This document shows, piece after piece, positions 36,774-48,503 of a stretch of 64,000 nt of DNA. Origin of the DNA: Gymnopus androsaceus JB14 (taxonomy: Eukaryota > Basidiomycota > Agaricomycetes > Agaricales > Omphalotaceae); the NCBI GenBank assembly GCA_009733575.1, contig ML769571.1, positions 1-64,000 of the forward strand, read 5' to 3'. The first letter of the stretch is position 1; each line of letters begins with the position of its first letter. The notes below the pieces were generated by a model. The model worked only from the letters and a program-made list of their open reading frames with translations. It made no database searches and was not told the origin of the DNA. The position numbers and the translations under genes are program-made.

Positions 36774-37018
36774 ACGTGAACGTTTTAAGCAAGTTCTGAA
36801 GTAATTGTACGTGAGAATATCACGGCGACGCCCTATATGCCTAAGTCCGACTCAAAGTCGGAACCGGATGCTATCTTGAAATAAACATTGCTCATAATGT
36901 ATAGTAAAGGACGGTACGAAGTAAGTAGATGCAGAAGCGATGAATATACAATCAGAGTCCCAGTAAGCAATATACCGTCCGTCAACGAGAAATCTTGCAC
37001 CTAGATATTACTTTCCGT

Positions 37019-39111
37019 TTAAAGTAGCCGTTGAATCTCTTCTGGTAGACGAAGAGGGTTGGGGAGGAGGTAATGGAAGTTTGTTAGGATGATCCGGAAT
37101 CATATCAATCTCCTTTTTGGCCTCCTCCCATGCTTCCAAGTTCTAGCGACAGCATCAGTTGAGCAGACAAACTCGCATTAGTACAGGGCTGCACACCTTC
37201 TTGCACCAATCGCGATGACTTTTAGCCATAGAAATGGCCATCTCTCGGATATCTGCGACCTTTTGCCGTTGAAATCTATCGAGGTCGGCTTGAATCGTGG
37301 AACTGGAGTATTTCAAATCCTGAGCAGCCAGATGCAGCGCGTCTTCCAACTGAATGATGAAATATACTTTAGTAAAAATATCGGATTTTCGTGCCTCATA
37401 GGCGGAGTTTACCTGAGAAATCGTTTCCTTGGTCTTTGAGATCCCGTTGCGTCGGGCAGTTTCAGGATCAACATCCATCATTCCGTGTAAAGTGTAGCTC
37501 AGCGCATTCAAGAATCCCATCCCAGGAGTTCTTGCACGTCTCGTGGGATTGGGGCCAGGATGTGGAGGCACATATGAGGCAGAGCGACTGGTGACTTGGT
37601 CGTTGGATGGTCCCTCGGTATCTTCCGCAGAGGGAGAAACTGGGAGAGAAACTGTACTTCTAGCTCCAAGCGCCGCTTCCAAACGTCGTGCCTCATGTTC
37701 GCTCTTCTCAAGATCTTCCAGCTGTTCTCGTTTCGCCTCTAACCCATCTTGAGTCATCTCATATTGTACGTGCTTTTGGTGACGGTAAGCCAGTAGCTTT
37801 TTGATGATGGATGAAAATTGGGCATATTCGTTTATTGGCTCGTTCCAGCTTTGCTCCAGTTCTTGGGCCTAAGGTGGATATGAGTAATGTGATAAGCAGT
37901 GTACCGACAGGACTAACTAGTTTGGTGGTCGACATATATGTCGCATCAACTGCCTGACCAGTCTTTTCGATCGCGCTGGAGAGTGGTCCGCTTTCGTTCA
38001 AGCTGAAGCCATTCAGGCCTGCACCGAGTTCGGCATGATCCTGAGCGTATTCTAGAATTTATTATTAGTGATAGGTTTTGCGAGAAGTTGTCTGTACTAA
38101 CCTGACCACCGCTTCACAGACCTACGGGTAACCTTCTCCATCGGTCCACTGAGATGCACAGCAAACTTATTGGTGAAAGCTTCCGAGTCAAGAAAACGTT
38201 GGTCTGGATTTCTGAGGGGATGCGCAGCGGAAGGATTAGGAAGGGCAGCATATGCAGGAGACGCATCCTGATCTGTTGGATTGTGTGACGGTGCTTTGAG
38301 CATGTTCTTGGGGAGGAGGGAAAGTGGTGGCGAGTTCAAAACTTCAGTCTAGCTCGTAGGTTAGTATGTTAGAACTTTGAGATGGAGCAAAGAAGGACAC
38401 GGACCCATGAGACTTCACCGTCTAGAAAGCGATGGAAGACGTGTTCATTCGAAAGAATTGGATGTCTAGCCAAACGGTTCAGGAAGGTTTGGAGCATTCG
38501 TTTCCGCCTTGCAATCATAGTAGCATCTTCTTTAGCCTTTCCCTGCTTGACTGCGTAGTCACCAATAGTCTGTTTAGAGGGTATGGGTGGGACTATAAGA
38601 GTAGGATAGAGTTTGACTAGACTGGATCTCAGAGACTCAAATTCCGAGTATCGATGTCTGGATTCCGTATTCTGTACTTGATAATAAGAGACTGGCGGTG
38701 AAATATAGTGAATAACTTACTCCCATTTGAATGACATATGTGATATATGGTGAGGTCGCTCCAACAGTGGTCTTTTGTGCGTCTGTAATCTTTATGGAAA
38801 CATTAGCAAAGGAGTAGTAGAGCAATAATATGCTATTGACGAACGAGAATCTCAATATCGTCTCCGGAATGAAGGACCCTGTCTCGAGCACAGCAAAAGT
38901 CAATCTTGTCATTTAAATGTGACTGCTGCCTGTGGGATCCTTGCGAGGGAAATGGCGGCTCAGCGTCAATTATCTCTGACGACAGTTGGCGGGAGGGATT
39001 GAAAGGCGGAGAAGGGGGCTCTGATAGATCCACTTTAGAAGTAGAAGAGGTTTCCGAAGGAATACGGTCAGACTCTGTGTCGAATGGGTTCTCGTCTTCA
39101 AAGGCGTCCAT
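37019..39111 (-). CDS. Sorting nexin 41 / Atg20-like PX-BAR protein
   Basis: Start ATG at 39111 (MDAFEDENPFDTESD), stop at 37019. An acidic N-terminus is followed by a PX domain: IEILI, VGATSPYITYVIQ, RHRYSEFESLR with the phosphoinositide Arg, PPIPSKQ, and ARRKRMLQTFLNRLARHPIL with FHRFLDG. A long BAR-type coiled region follows: RFLDSEAFTNKFAVHL, EYAQDHAELGAGLNGFSL, QELEQSWNEPINEYAQF, REQLEDLEKSEHEARRLEAA, LEDALHLAAQDLKYSSSTIQ, and MAKSHRDWCKKNLEAWEEAK. A Pro-rich tail closes it. It belongs to the SNX7/SNX41/Atg20 group, which binds PI3P on endosomes and supports recycling and selective autophagy. Several exons; not resolved between Snx41 and Atg20. Confidence 0.88.
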
Positions 39112-39223
39112 GATGTACGTCGGAGAGAGACAGACGCTGGTTTGAAGCGCCGAAGCGCGATTTCACACGCGGCCGGTATGACGATGAGATTCGAAAAAAA
39201 AACTAATTCTACGTGTAATAAAA

Positions 39224-41000
39224 CTATCCAAACACTCTGAACCCTTCAAGAGCACCATTCGGCAATTCTTCTACTCGTACAGAGAGGTCCACATCATCTG
39301 CTTGAGCATTCATCGCATCTTCAAATCCTTTTCCAAGCAGGGAAGAAAACAGTTCGTCGATTTGCTCTTCGTGCCATGATCCCTTGACGTGCACGGGTGC
39401 CATAAAGTTCTGAAGCTTTTCGTGGACATCATAACTGAAGCAAGAGTCAGTTTAGAGAGAGAAAGGAAAATAATTAAATTTAAAAAAAACACGAACCGGA
39501 GTTTTCTTCCTTTACTGGCTTTTGTGTCCACTTTTTTCTTTGCCTTTTTCTGTTTCTGGATGACCATCCAATCATTGGCTCCTGATGCATCGCGCGCATC
39601 TATAACATCCCGTAAGAGTTGCTGATAAAAGTCGGTGTCGTCGAATATTTCAACGTCAACCTCCGGCTCGTCTCGAGCCTCGACCCCAGTCGTTGACCCT
39701 TCCCTCGCCATTGCTGTGTACGACGAAGTAGTTTATCGTGTGCCGTTAGGTTTTCGTCTACAAGTTGAACAGCAGTCTTCAAGTTTTGGCGGTCATTTGA
39801 GAAAGCATTGCGATTAGAGGGAAGGAGGACGGAAGGAGCGACAGCTTGAATTTTGGAGGACCACTTTGATAGAGTTTGTACAAGGTGGGGATGGTACCTA
39901 CCGAGCGATGTAAGGATAGGAATAAAAGCTGAAACAAATAACACTTACGCTTGCTCAAGATTTGAAACGTCTTCACAAGCTTCGTCGATGTATCCAGTCA
40001 AGTCTGACGAGGAAGCAGGCTCTACAGACTTCGATTTTTCTGCGTTTGCGAGCGGGAGGCTCAATCGAGTCGTTGACTTGGAGGAGAGTCTAAGAGAAGA
40101 TATCAGAGAAAATTTAGCAATACACTAGGGTCATCACCTCTTGAAGCTCGAACAATTGTTCAGAAAATAATGCAGCTTCATTGAGCATCCTATTCAGCGA
40201 TTCTTGGTATTCGGGTTCGTTTTGAGGCAATTGAGAGCTCGGTAAGGTGTTGGAGGAAGCTACGGATTTCTGAAGACGGATTCTCGCGTCCAAAAGTGCA
40301 TCCCAAATCCCCTAAGGTGCGTGCTGTTATAGGTAAATTCAGACACGCATGAAGACAACACGTACAAGTTGCCGGGAAACAGCCAATCCTTTTTTCCTGT
40401 CTTCATCCTGGGTTTTTCGTAAAGTTATGGTAATGTCTGTGGCTTCTCGCGCAGTATCATCAGGTGTAGCATTTTGTGCTTCTTCATCTCCATCGCTTTC
40501 AGAGGGATCATTGTCGCTTTTCTGAGGGCCCGCTTCCTCCTCCTCCTCCTCCTCCTCATCACTTCCTTCCTGACTTTCTTCGTCTTCCTCTGCCTGTTCT
40601 TCCTCCTCGGATGATGGAACATCATCGTCTAAAAGTTGTTTTCTGGATACTTTGACTCCATCAGTATTTTGGATCCGAAATATTGTCGTGAAGTTTCCTT
40701 AGAGTGCTTCTCCTGTTATGATTGAGTAACTTGCTTCCTTGAGAGTGGGATTCTCCTCACCCAACGTCTACATAGTGGGCTCTTGACACTTCTGTAGAAC
40801 CAGTATGGAGGTCGTTAAATATCGCCTCCGGATCGACGTCTAATAACCATCATTCATTTTTTCCTTGTCGTATGCAAGTCAGATTGAACATACCGACTGG
40901 GGCAGGTGCATCCAATTCAGCAATCTGCTGTGCGAGCGGTATCCCTGAAAAAACATTAGAAAGTTATCTGTACAAAGTCAGCAGCCCACCTACGAGCCAT
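39224..41000 (-). CDS. BFR2: Bfr2/AATF, small-subunit processome protein
   Basis: The start ATG at 41000 is split by an intron with donor GTAGGT: MA|RIPLAQQIAELDAPAPV. A long acidic stretch (poly-Glu, encoded by the TCC repeats near 40530-40560) precedes the AATF N-terminal domain (GIWDALLDARIRLQKS, LNRMLNEAALFSEQLFELQE). The C-terminal TRAUB domain reads FDDTDFYQQLLRDVIDAR, KKKVDTKASKGRKLRYDVHE, KLQNFMAP and WHEEQIDELFSSLLGK. Stop at 39224. Family members are nucleolar and needed for early 18S rRNA processing. Divergent from the aminotransferase gene. Confidence 0.9.
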
Positions 41001-41433
41001 CGTGGATTTAAGAAGCAAGCAAAGAAGCGCCGGTAAAAAATATCCACGTGCGGATATAGGCGTTAGGCGCTTATTTCATTCCATCCCGTCTCCGATTTCT
41101 GTTTTCGGTCTGACTCTGAGCATCTAGGAACAGCGGTCTTCCATTTCTACACCTCAAAGGGTCAACTTCCGTTCCATTTGACGCGTGATCGTTGTATGCA
41201 GTAGCTGTACCGGGAGAAGAACATTTCTCTGACTGGTTTTGACGCGTCCGGAGACAAGTTATCGTTGAATAAATGCGACGAGCGGGAGCCCATCTTTGCT
41301 CTTTGCCTTTTTATAAGACGGAACTTGCTGGCTGACCGCGGCGGCGAAAGCAACAACGCTTTCAAATCAGACGTCGGAATACGGTCTTCCGTCACGGCCT
41401 CCGAAAAAGCCGTTCAGCGCTTACACCCTCCTT
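41001..41433. promoter_or_regulatory. Divergent promoter region, BFR2 and AGX1
   Basis: 433 bp between two divergent start codons. No further gene seen. No TATA box or recognised operator was identified. Confidence 0.5.
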
Positions 41434-43376
41434 ATGAATCGTATCTTGCCTTTCTCCTCTCATCTTCGCAGTTTTGCTCTCTCCAGATTCTGCTCTCCTA
41501 CTTATACTGCTACACGAAGAATGTCATCTACTGTACAGTTCAAGCAGGTACGTCTTTTCTTTCGTTTCGTGGACACGATAAGTTGAAAGAAATTCGTAGG
41601 CTCCTCACAAGTCAGTCCCCGATTATTATTTGGCTAGTAGATATCTGATCGGTACTGGATTAAAGACTCTTGGTGTGAGTGGATTTGATTACTCTGGGTT
41701 CGTGTCTTTGAATGTACCTCTTAGCATTCCCGGCCCAATCGAGATCTCGGATGAGGTGCAATCCATCATCAATCTTCCACTTGAATTCCGGACTGAGAGT
41801 TCTCCAGGTCCTCTTTGCCAATGCTCACCCCTCCATGTCCCATGTCTCTCCCGATTTCATTCCAGTACTTGGAGATTGTATCCGAATGATGCGGCAAGTC
41901 GACTCCAGTTTCGCAAATGGCACCCGTCCTGATATTTTGTTAGTACGGTTGTCGACACCGCGGACGGTCAGCCTTTCTTGATAGCAGGAAGTGGTACACT
42001 GGGCTGGGACCAAGTTCGTGATGGCTACAATATCCTACTTATTCTCCTGACACTGTGGATCCAGGTTGCAGCGAACCTTGTTGAGCCTGGAGAAAACGCA
42101 TTGGTCCTTCACTCTGGCTATTTCGGAGATAGCTTCTCGGACTGGTATGTTGATATATCATCCATAGGATTTGTCGCAGCGCTTATGATGTCCAAGCTTG
42201 GAGACGTATGGAGCAAATGCCGACCAAGTTAAGGCGGAAATCGGTGCTGCTGTTAGCCAAGAGGCTATAGAATCTGCCTTGAAGGCCAAAAAGTACAAAG
42301 TCCTTACGTTTACACATGTGGACACCTCAACTGGTATAATGGGATTATGAGGCGTACTGGATCTGTACTAATTACCCTCTCTAGCTGTTCTTTCCAACGC
42401 CAAAGCAATAGCCCAGACAGTTCGCAGAGTCTCTCCGGAAACTTTAGTAAGTGGTATTTTAGCCAAGGAGACATAAATATTTAATCGTTACCCGAGGTTG
42501 TCTTGGATGGTGTTTGCTCGGTTGCCAGTGAAGAAATTCATATGGATGAATGGGATATTGACGTTATCCTTACTGCAAGTCAGAAAGGTCTCGGTGTTCC
42601 ACCTGGTCTCAGTATTCTCATCGCCAGCAAACGAGCTATACAGGTTTGTCTTCTCGTGTACTTGAGTAGAACCGGAAGCTGATATGTAATAAAGGTGTTC
42701 AATTCAAGAAAGACCCGCGTAACCTCATACTATGGTAGTTGGAAAAAGTACGTGAATCCGACACCTGCACTTATTAACCCTCATATTCTTGTTATAGATG
42801 GCTTCCGATTATGAAGGCCTATGAAAGTGGTAGCCCTGCATACTTTGCTACGCCTCCGGTCAATCTTATTTACGCCTTCCACACATCTCTTTCCGCAATC
42901 ACCAAATCTTCGCCTTCCCTTGCTGAACGTTATGAACTACATCGAGAGGCAAGTCAACGGATTAAGGCAGCGGCGACAGAACTTGGACTGAAGCAACTCG
43001 CTCTGGCACCTGAGTTTGCTGCTAATGGAATGACCGCAGTACGTTGATAGTTTTCCATTTTCTCGTGTGCATTGCGCTTATGCAAGAATTAAAGCTCTAT
43101 TATCCTGACGGTCTCGCTGCTGGCGATATTCTTCCACGATTGGTGAAGAAGGGTATCGTAGTAGCTGGTGGATTACACTCCCAGATCAAAGGTTTGTGGT
43201 TTTAATATCTCGAACCTCATTTACTTGACTGAGTTTTTATTTGTATCGCAGATTCCTACTTCCGCATAGGACATATGGGAATTACTGCTGTTGATGGGTC
43301 GCGGGGCGATGTTGATACAGTCGTCAAAGCTTTGAAAGAAACTATTGCAGAGGCCGCAGCTGCAAAGTCGGCCTAG
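41434..43376 (+). CDS. AGX1: Alanine-glyoxylate aminotransferase
   Basis: A class V PLP aminotransferase. Two in-frame starts: 41434 gives an Arg/Ser/Phe-rich leader (MNRILPFSSHLRSFALSRFC), and 41521 gives MSSTVQFKQAPH. The fold follows: IPGPIEISDEV, FANAHPSMSHVSPDFIPVL, FLIAGSGTLGWDQVAANLVE, LHSGYFGDSFSD, VLTFTHVDTSTAVLSNA, LDGVCSVASEEI, and the PLP-lysine motif ILTASQKGLGVPPG. It ends KDSYFRIGHMGITAVDG, a PLP-enzyme tail. The stop is at 43376 after AAAAKSA. It converts glyoxylate and alanine to glycine and pyruvate. About ten exons. The join near 41925-41975, just after RMMRQ, is not clean: the usual splice choices lose residues or frame. Confidence 0.9.
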
Positions 43377-43758
43377 GCGCTTTCTGATTTTTTTTGTACA
43401 ATGCACTAGTTTGCTAGAAAGCAGCAATTGACTCTTTCAGACGCAATCTGTCGAGAGATCACATTTTCAAAGCTTTGAAGATGTCGCTTGAAGTTAAGAC
43501 GATGTTCACGCAACATGAGGCTATATATCGAATAATATAATCGGCCAAGACGATCCAGCTTCCATGATCGGCTTGCTCGGATCCTCACCTGAGAGAGTTG
43601 CCGTGCTCCTCTTACTTTTTTTTGAAATCTTCGAGGCAATATTCAAGATCTACAGAGGTCCTGTTCATGCCCGGCGTCTTTCAGGACCTCGATGTGACCG
43701 TGTTTGGAAGGAAAGACATACGCCATAAGGCTACAATTACAACAAGAACAAGCTATGG
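43377..43758. other. Convergent 3' spacer, AGX1 and sulfite reductase
   Basis: Both genes end into this 382 bp gap. I see no reading frame or structure beyond presumed 3' ends. Confidence 0.5.
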
Positions 43759-46700
43759 TTATGATTGTTCTTTGAACTCCCCCTCTCCGCCCATTCTATC
43801 GTACCATTCTTTACCAGATGTAGTAGGAGCAATATATCCTGCCCTGATGGTCCAATCGCCGAAATGCTCACCCTCGTTCCTCTCCAAGGCATACCGTTTG
43901 ATCATTGGTTTGAGAATGTTCAAAATTTCTGGTTCCGTGACCGTTTCTGCACACCAGTTCAGATGCGCGATATATAATTCAGGTCAAAAGGCGCTCACCT
44001 CGGTATATCTTGTTCAGTCTTTGGCCATAGTATCCGCCACCGAGAAGCATGAGGTAGGTACCTGGAGCTTTTCCAATGAAAGCAATTTCTGTCGCAGCAC
44101 ATAAGCAAGCAAAAAAAGAATCGGAAAAAAAAACTAACCTGCTACGTAGGGTCTTGCGCATCCGTTCGGGCAGCCAGTCATACGCATGACGATCGCGTCG
44201 TTACGAAGACCGTTGTCTTCACAAATCTTTTCAACTTTATCGACAAGCAGGGGAAGATACTGGAACGCATAGTTAGAAAGAGATCAGTATCTTATAGGCA
44301 TCACTTACTCGTTCTGATTCGGCCATAGCAAGTCCTGAAATGAGATGCATCAGCAACGAAGAATTAACGCAGTCTAGAAACTCACCGCATGTGGGGAATG
44401 CGACACATGCTGAGGAGGCGAGACGAAGGCCAGAGTGAGATAAAGTGTCCATCTTGTAATTGGCTAACAGATTTTTTATTTTGGGTAGGTCATCGCTCGC
44501 AATGTCGGAGACAAGCAGATGTTGATTTGTGGTGAGACGGAAAGCACCCTTGTGGACCTTTGCAATTTCCCGCAAACCAGTTTTGAATTCCTTCCCTGCT
44601 TCGTCCTGAATCCTTCCGTTCTCAATGAACATGGTAAAGTGGTGTTTGCCGTCTTCGCCTGTCGACCAACCATAGTCATCGATGTTGCGATCAAAAGTAA
44701 ATGCTCGCGCTGGCTGTAGTGGGTAGCCTAGACGTTTCTCAACCTCTTCTTTGAAGACATCCAAGCCCATCCGGTCGATGGTGTACTTTAGACGAGCGTT
44801 CTGAAAATATGTATGAGCACAATATGTTCCCGGGGTGAGTATTATCTCCTACCTTGCGGCTGCAAAAGACGCGATTAGTCAGAGTCATATCATACCAAGT
44901 ATCCAAATGGTACTCACTCTGCACGGTTGCCGTTGTCTCGCTGTACGAGCATCACTTTTTCAGCGACATATTTTCCTTGCTCAGGAGTACAAAACCCGAT
45001 AATATCTCCAGTTCTGGGATAGGTCTTCTTGTTACCATGAGTGACGCCCATACCACCACCAATAGTTACATTGAAACCAGCAAGTTCTCCGTTAGGGTCC
45101 ACAATGGCGATAAATCCGAGGTCATTCGCGAACACGTCGACATCATTGGTAGGCGGAACTGCAACAGCGACTTTGAACTTTCTCGGCAGATAAAATTCGC
45201 CATAGAGCGGCTCGAAATCCTTCAATGCCTCCCCGGCAACCATCTTCTTGTCCAGCCAGATCTCATGATATGCAGTTGTTCGAGGAACAAGATGCTCGCT
45301 AACTGTAATACAGAATTGATGAACCTGAGCATGGAGCTTCGACATTGTAGGTATCGACGAGCAAACGACGTTTCTAGTTGGTGGACATTGTCAGAACGTT
45401 AGACGGTAGGTCTGAGTAGTAAAGCTCACCTGTTCACATCGCCACAAGCAGCTAAAGTATCTAACAGTACCCTGTTGATATCCTGGATAGCAGGCTTAAG
45501 GTGACGCTTGATAACGCCATGGAACTGGAAGGTCTGCCTCGTCGTGATTTTGAAGGTTCCAGAGCCGTGCTCATCAGCGATCTGATCCATCTGTAGCCAT
45601 TGCTTCGGTGAGCACACCCCGCCTGGCATTCGCACTCGGATCATGAAGCTAAAAGCAGGTTCGACACCTTGGGCCAGACGTTCGTCACGAATATCACGAT
45701 CATCCTGCTGGTAGATACCATGGAATTTGGTCAACTGCCCATCACTAGGAGCGATGGCGCCTGTGGACTCGTCCTCCAACCCTTCCAAAATTGTACCACG
45801 GAGGTAGTTGGAAGCTGCCTTGATGTGCTCGTTGGTGATGGGATCTGGTTCAGCTTCCGTGACCTCGATAGAGTCTACACCCAAAGCCTTCCAAAGTTGC
45901 GGCTCCCAGGTTTTATAGCCAGTCTGATATCCATCAGCATCCTGGTCGTCGCCAAGCCCCAAAGCAGTAATACGCGAGCCACCCAGTTTCTCCAGACGAG
46001 TGTCGAGGTCTTTACCGGGCTTATTGTAGTAATGGGCATCTTCGGGACGAGGCCAATAATGGCTATCACCCATTCCAAAGACAGAGAATCGAAGTTTAGG
46101 AAGGAGGCTTTCTCCTCGTGCAGCCGCCGCATTGATTGCCTTGAAGATCTGACGACCATTCTGAGGTGGCTCTCCTTGTCCGGCGGTGGAGGTGATGAAC
46201 GCGACAAATTCCTCCTGCTGAAGACCATCCAACGACATCGAGTCAATAGTTGCGAGTGTCGTAGACAGTCCTCTTGCTTGAGCCCGATTCGCCAACCTCT
46301 TGGCCACCTTTTCGGCGTTGCCTCCGTCCGAAGCGTAAAGGACTGTTAACGGAGGTGCGTCGAGATTACTGAGCAAGTCGTTGTATGATTGTAGCGCCTT
46401 CTTCTTTCGGGCTTCCTTCACAGTGTCACCGAGACTGCTCACCAACTCGGTCGCCATCTGGGGCTTGGAACGCACAAGCTGTGATAAATGATTTTGACGG
46501 TCCAAGAAGGCTCGAAGGTCATTTTTGACAGTGTCAGAGTCGAGCGAGAAAGGCTCTCCTCCGTTGAGCTCCTTGCTAGGATCCCAACGATACAACGGCC
46601 AGTAGCCTGTGTCCACAGCAAGTTTCGTTTCCTTCAAGATATCCAGCGCAGAAACGTCCTCGTTCTGATAAGGTAAATACGCAAGAACCACGGAGGGCCC

Positions 46701-48503
46701 ATCGAACTTGTCAGCTTCGATGAGCGCCTGAAGAACCTGGGCGTAAGAGGAGTATATGGCCACACTAGCGACATAAACGTCACCGTGGTTCATTGCGTAC
46801 AGTCCGACATCATGCTTGCGACGAGTGGGGTCAGCAGAGTTCCTTTGCGAGTAGGGGAGGGTATCGAGAATGAGTATGTTTACGTTCAGGCCTGATGCAA
46901 TAGCATGGTGGAGACCAGACGACCCCAGATCGTACGACCAAGCATCTGAGCCGATAATCCACCGGGACACGGAAGGGAAATAAGATCTCAAAGCCAGGAC
47001 ACGCTGTACTTCCAAGGAGGAAGGTTCCAGCTCAAGTTTCGCCAAGATCTCCTTTCCGAGACTTCGACTCTTCATTCCATCATCTTTAGCCAAAACCCAC
47101 TTACTGAGCAAAGAATGTAGGTCAGTGTCAATCTCCCCCGCTCGCAGTAGGTTCTGAACAGCTGCAACTAGGTTAGCCCTCTCGTCGATCTGGCCACGCA
47201 CACGCCCGAGAGCAAATTCAGGGCTCGTAGCCAACTCTCCCTGAGAAGGCACGAGCTCGGGCGAGTTGGATATGTCCAACCGGTCCCGGAACAGATGCGA
47301 TAGAACTTGGGTGTAAGAAAGCTCGTGTTTGGGGACGTGAGGGCCCCGCGACGTGTCATTCTCTTTGCGCTTAAGAGTAGGACCAAGTTGAAGACGAGTA
47401 GAAGAAGTCGGCGTGGATGCCCTTTGGAGGAGTTTTAGGATATCTACCGGAGTGATCTCGGTAGAATCTCCGAGAATGCCGCTATGGACCACGGGTCGAG
47501 AAGCGGGGTTTCTCTGTTGGACGGCGCTGACAATTTCCAGGTAAAGAGGTGTCCATTTTAACGACCAGTTCTGGATCTGCTCTAGAACAATAACAGACGT
47601 GACGGTCAAGGGAATAGCATTGAGAATGCGGGAAGGAAGTAAGGGAGTCAACAGGGAAATATCGACAAATGACACGCCCTCGACGGAGGCCTCGAATGAA
47701 GCTTGACCCACCGAGAAGATGACAGTGGTAGGTTCTGAGGAACCTCTAGCCACAAGGGAACGAAGTGGTCGTCGGACCGCCTTGAGCGTGTTCAAAGATG
47801 CAGCCTCGTAAGCCTTGAACAGCTGTAAGGCGGTTTTGTCATCTTCTACGGCCTCGGGCGAAGATGCACCGTACCCGTTAGAGTAACCATTTGCATGACC
47901 ATTAACTCCATTCGTATGCCCGTTCGCATGCCCATTCGCATTCCCGTTTGCATCCCCGTTCGCATGTCCATTATCAATCTTTTCTTCAAACAAGAAAGTT
48001 AGCACATTTTCCTCCGACAGCTCTGTTGGCGCATCCGAATCTTCCCGGGTGAAGAACGCATGAACGACAGCCTTTTTCTGGGATCGGGCTAACTTTGAAG
48101 CCAACAAGGCATTATCATGGGCCTGCTGAGCGTTGGATGAAAGAAGGAAGTACGGCACTACGGCCCGGAGTAAGAACACATCGGAGAGGTCGTTAATCAG
48201 AGCGATGTGCAGGACCAAGGGAGAGGAGGCCAACTCTGCTAGGCGCAGAACTAGTCTGGCAATGATCTGGGAGTTTGATGCTGCGGTGAAGGATATCAAA
48301 GCGGATCCAGAAGTTCTAAGTAGAGCTGCAGTAGGATCTCCGCCATGAGGAACCGTTATTAGATTAGGCCTCCGCCTAGATGAATGAGATACGGAGTCGA
48401 ATGAAGAGGCGAATTCAGAAGTCGAAGGAAGTGGAGGTTGAGAATCGACCAAAGTTTCAGATGCGAGATAGGCAATGCGAGCTACAGTTGCTACAGAAGC
48501 CAT
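43759..48503 (-). CDS. MET5: Sulfite reductase beta subunit (flavodoxin + siroheme)
   Basis: Start ATG at 48503 ([20 protein letters not shown]); a first exon of more than 1000 codons reaches 45430. N-terminal part: pyruvate:ferredoxin-oxidoreductase-like segments such as [20 protein letters not shown], and a flavodoxin domain ([39 protein letters not shown]). C-terminal siroheme/4Fe-4S part: [34 protein letters not shown], then in later exons [14 protein letters not shown] and [13 protein letters not shown]. The cluster cysteines are in [11 protein letters not shown] and [13 protein letters not shown]. It ends [15 protein letters not shown] at 43759. It reduces sulfite to sulfide for Cys/Met synthesis, in complex with an alpha flavoprotein not in this window. 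Length is near 1,480 residues, as in yeast Met5/Ecm17. A low-complexity Asn-Gly/Ala run is inserted near residue 190. Confidence 0.95.
47893..47972 (-). repeat. 12 bp coding repeat (Asn-Gly run) in MET5
   Basis: Plus-strand unit CCCGTTCGCATG with variants, five to six copies. It encodes the NGHANG/NGNANG-type run in the sulfite reductase. It stays in frame and lies in a variable linker. Confidence 0.75.

Noticed and set aside
45669..46349. 226-codon plus-strand frame inside the sulfite reductase
   Set aside because: It lies opposite the flavodoxin coding region, has no family motif, and follows from base composition of the real frame.
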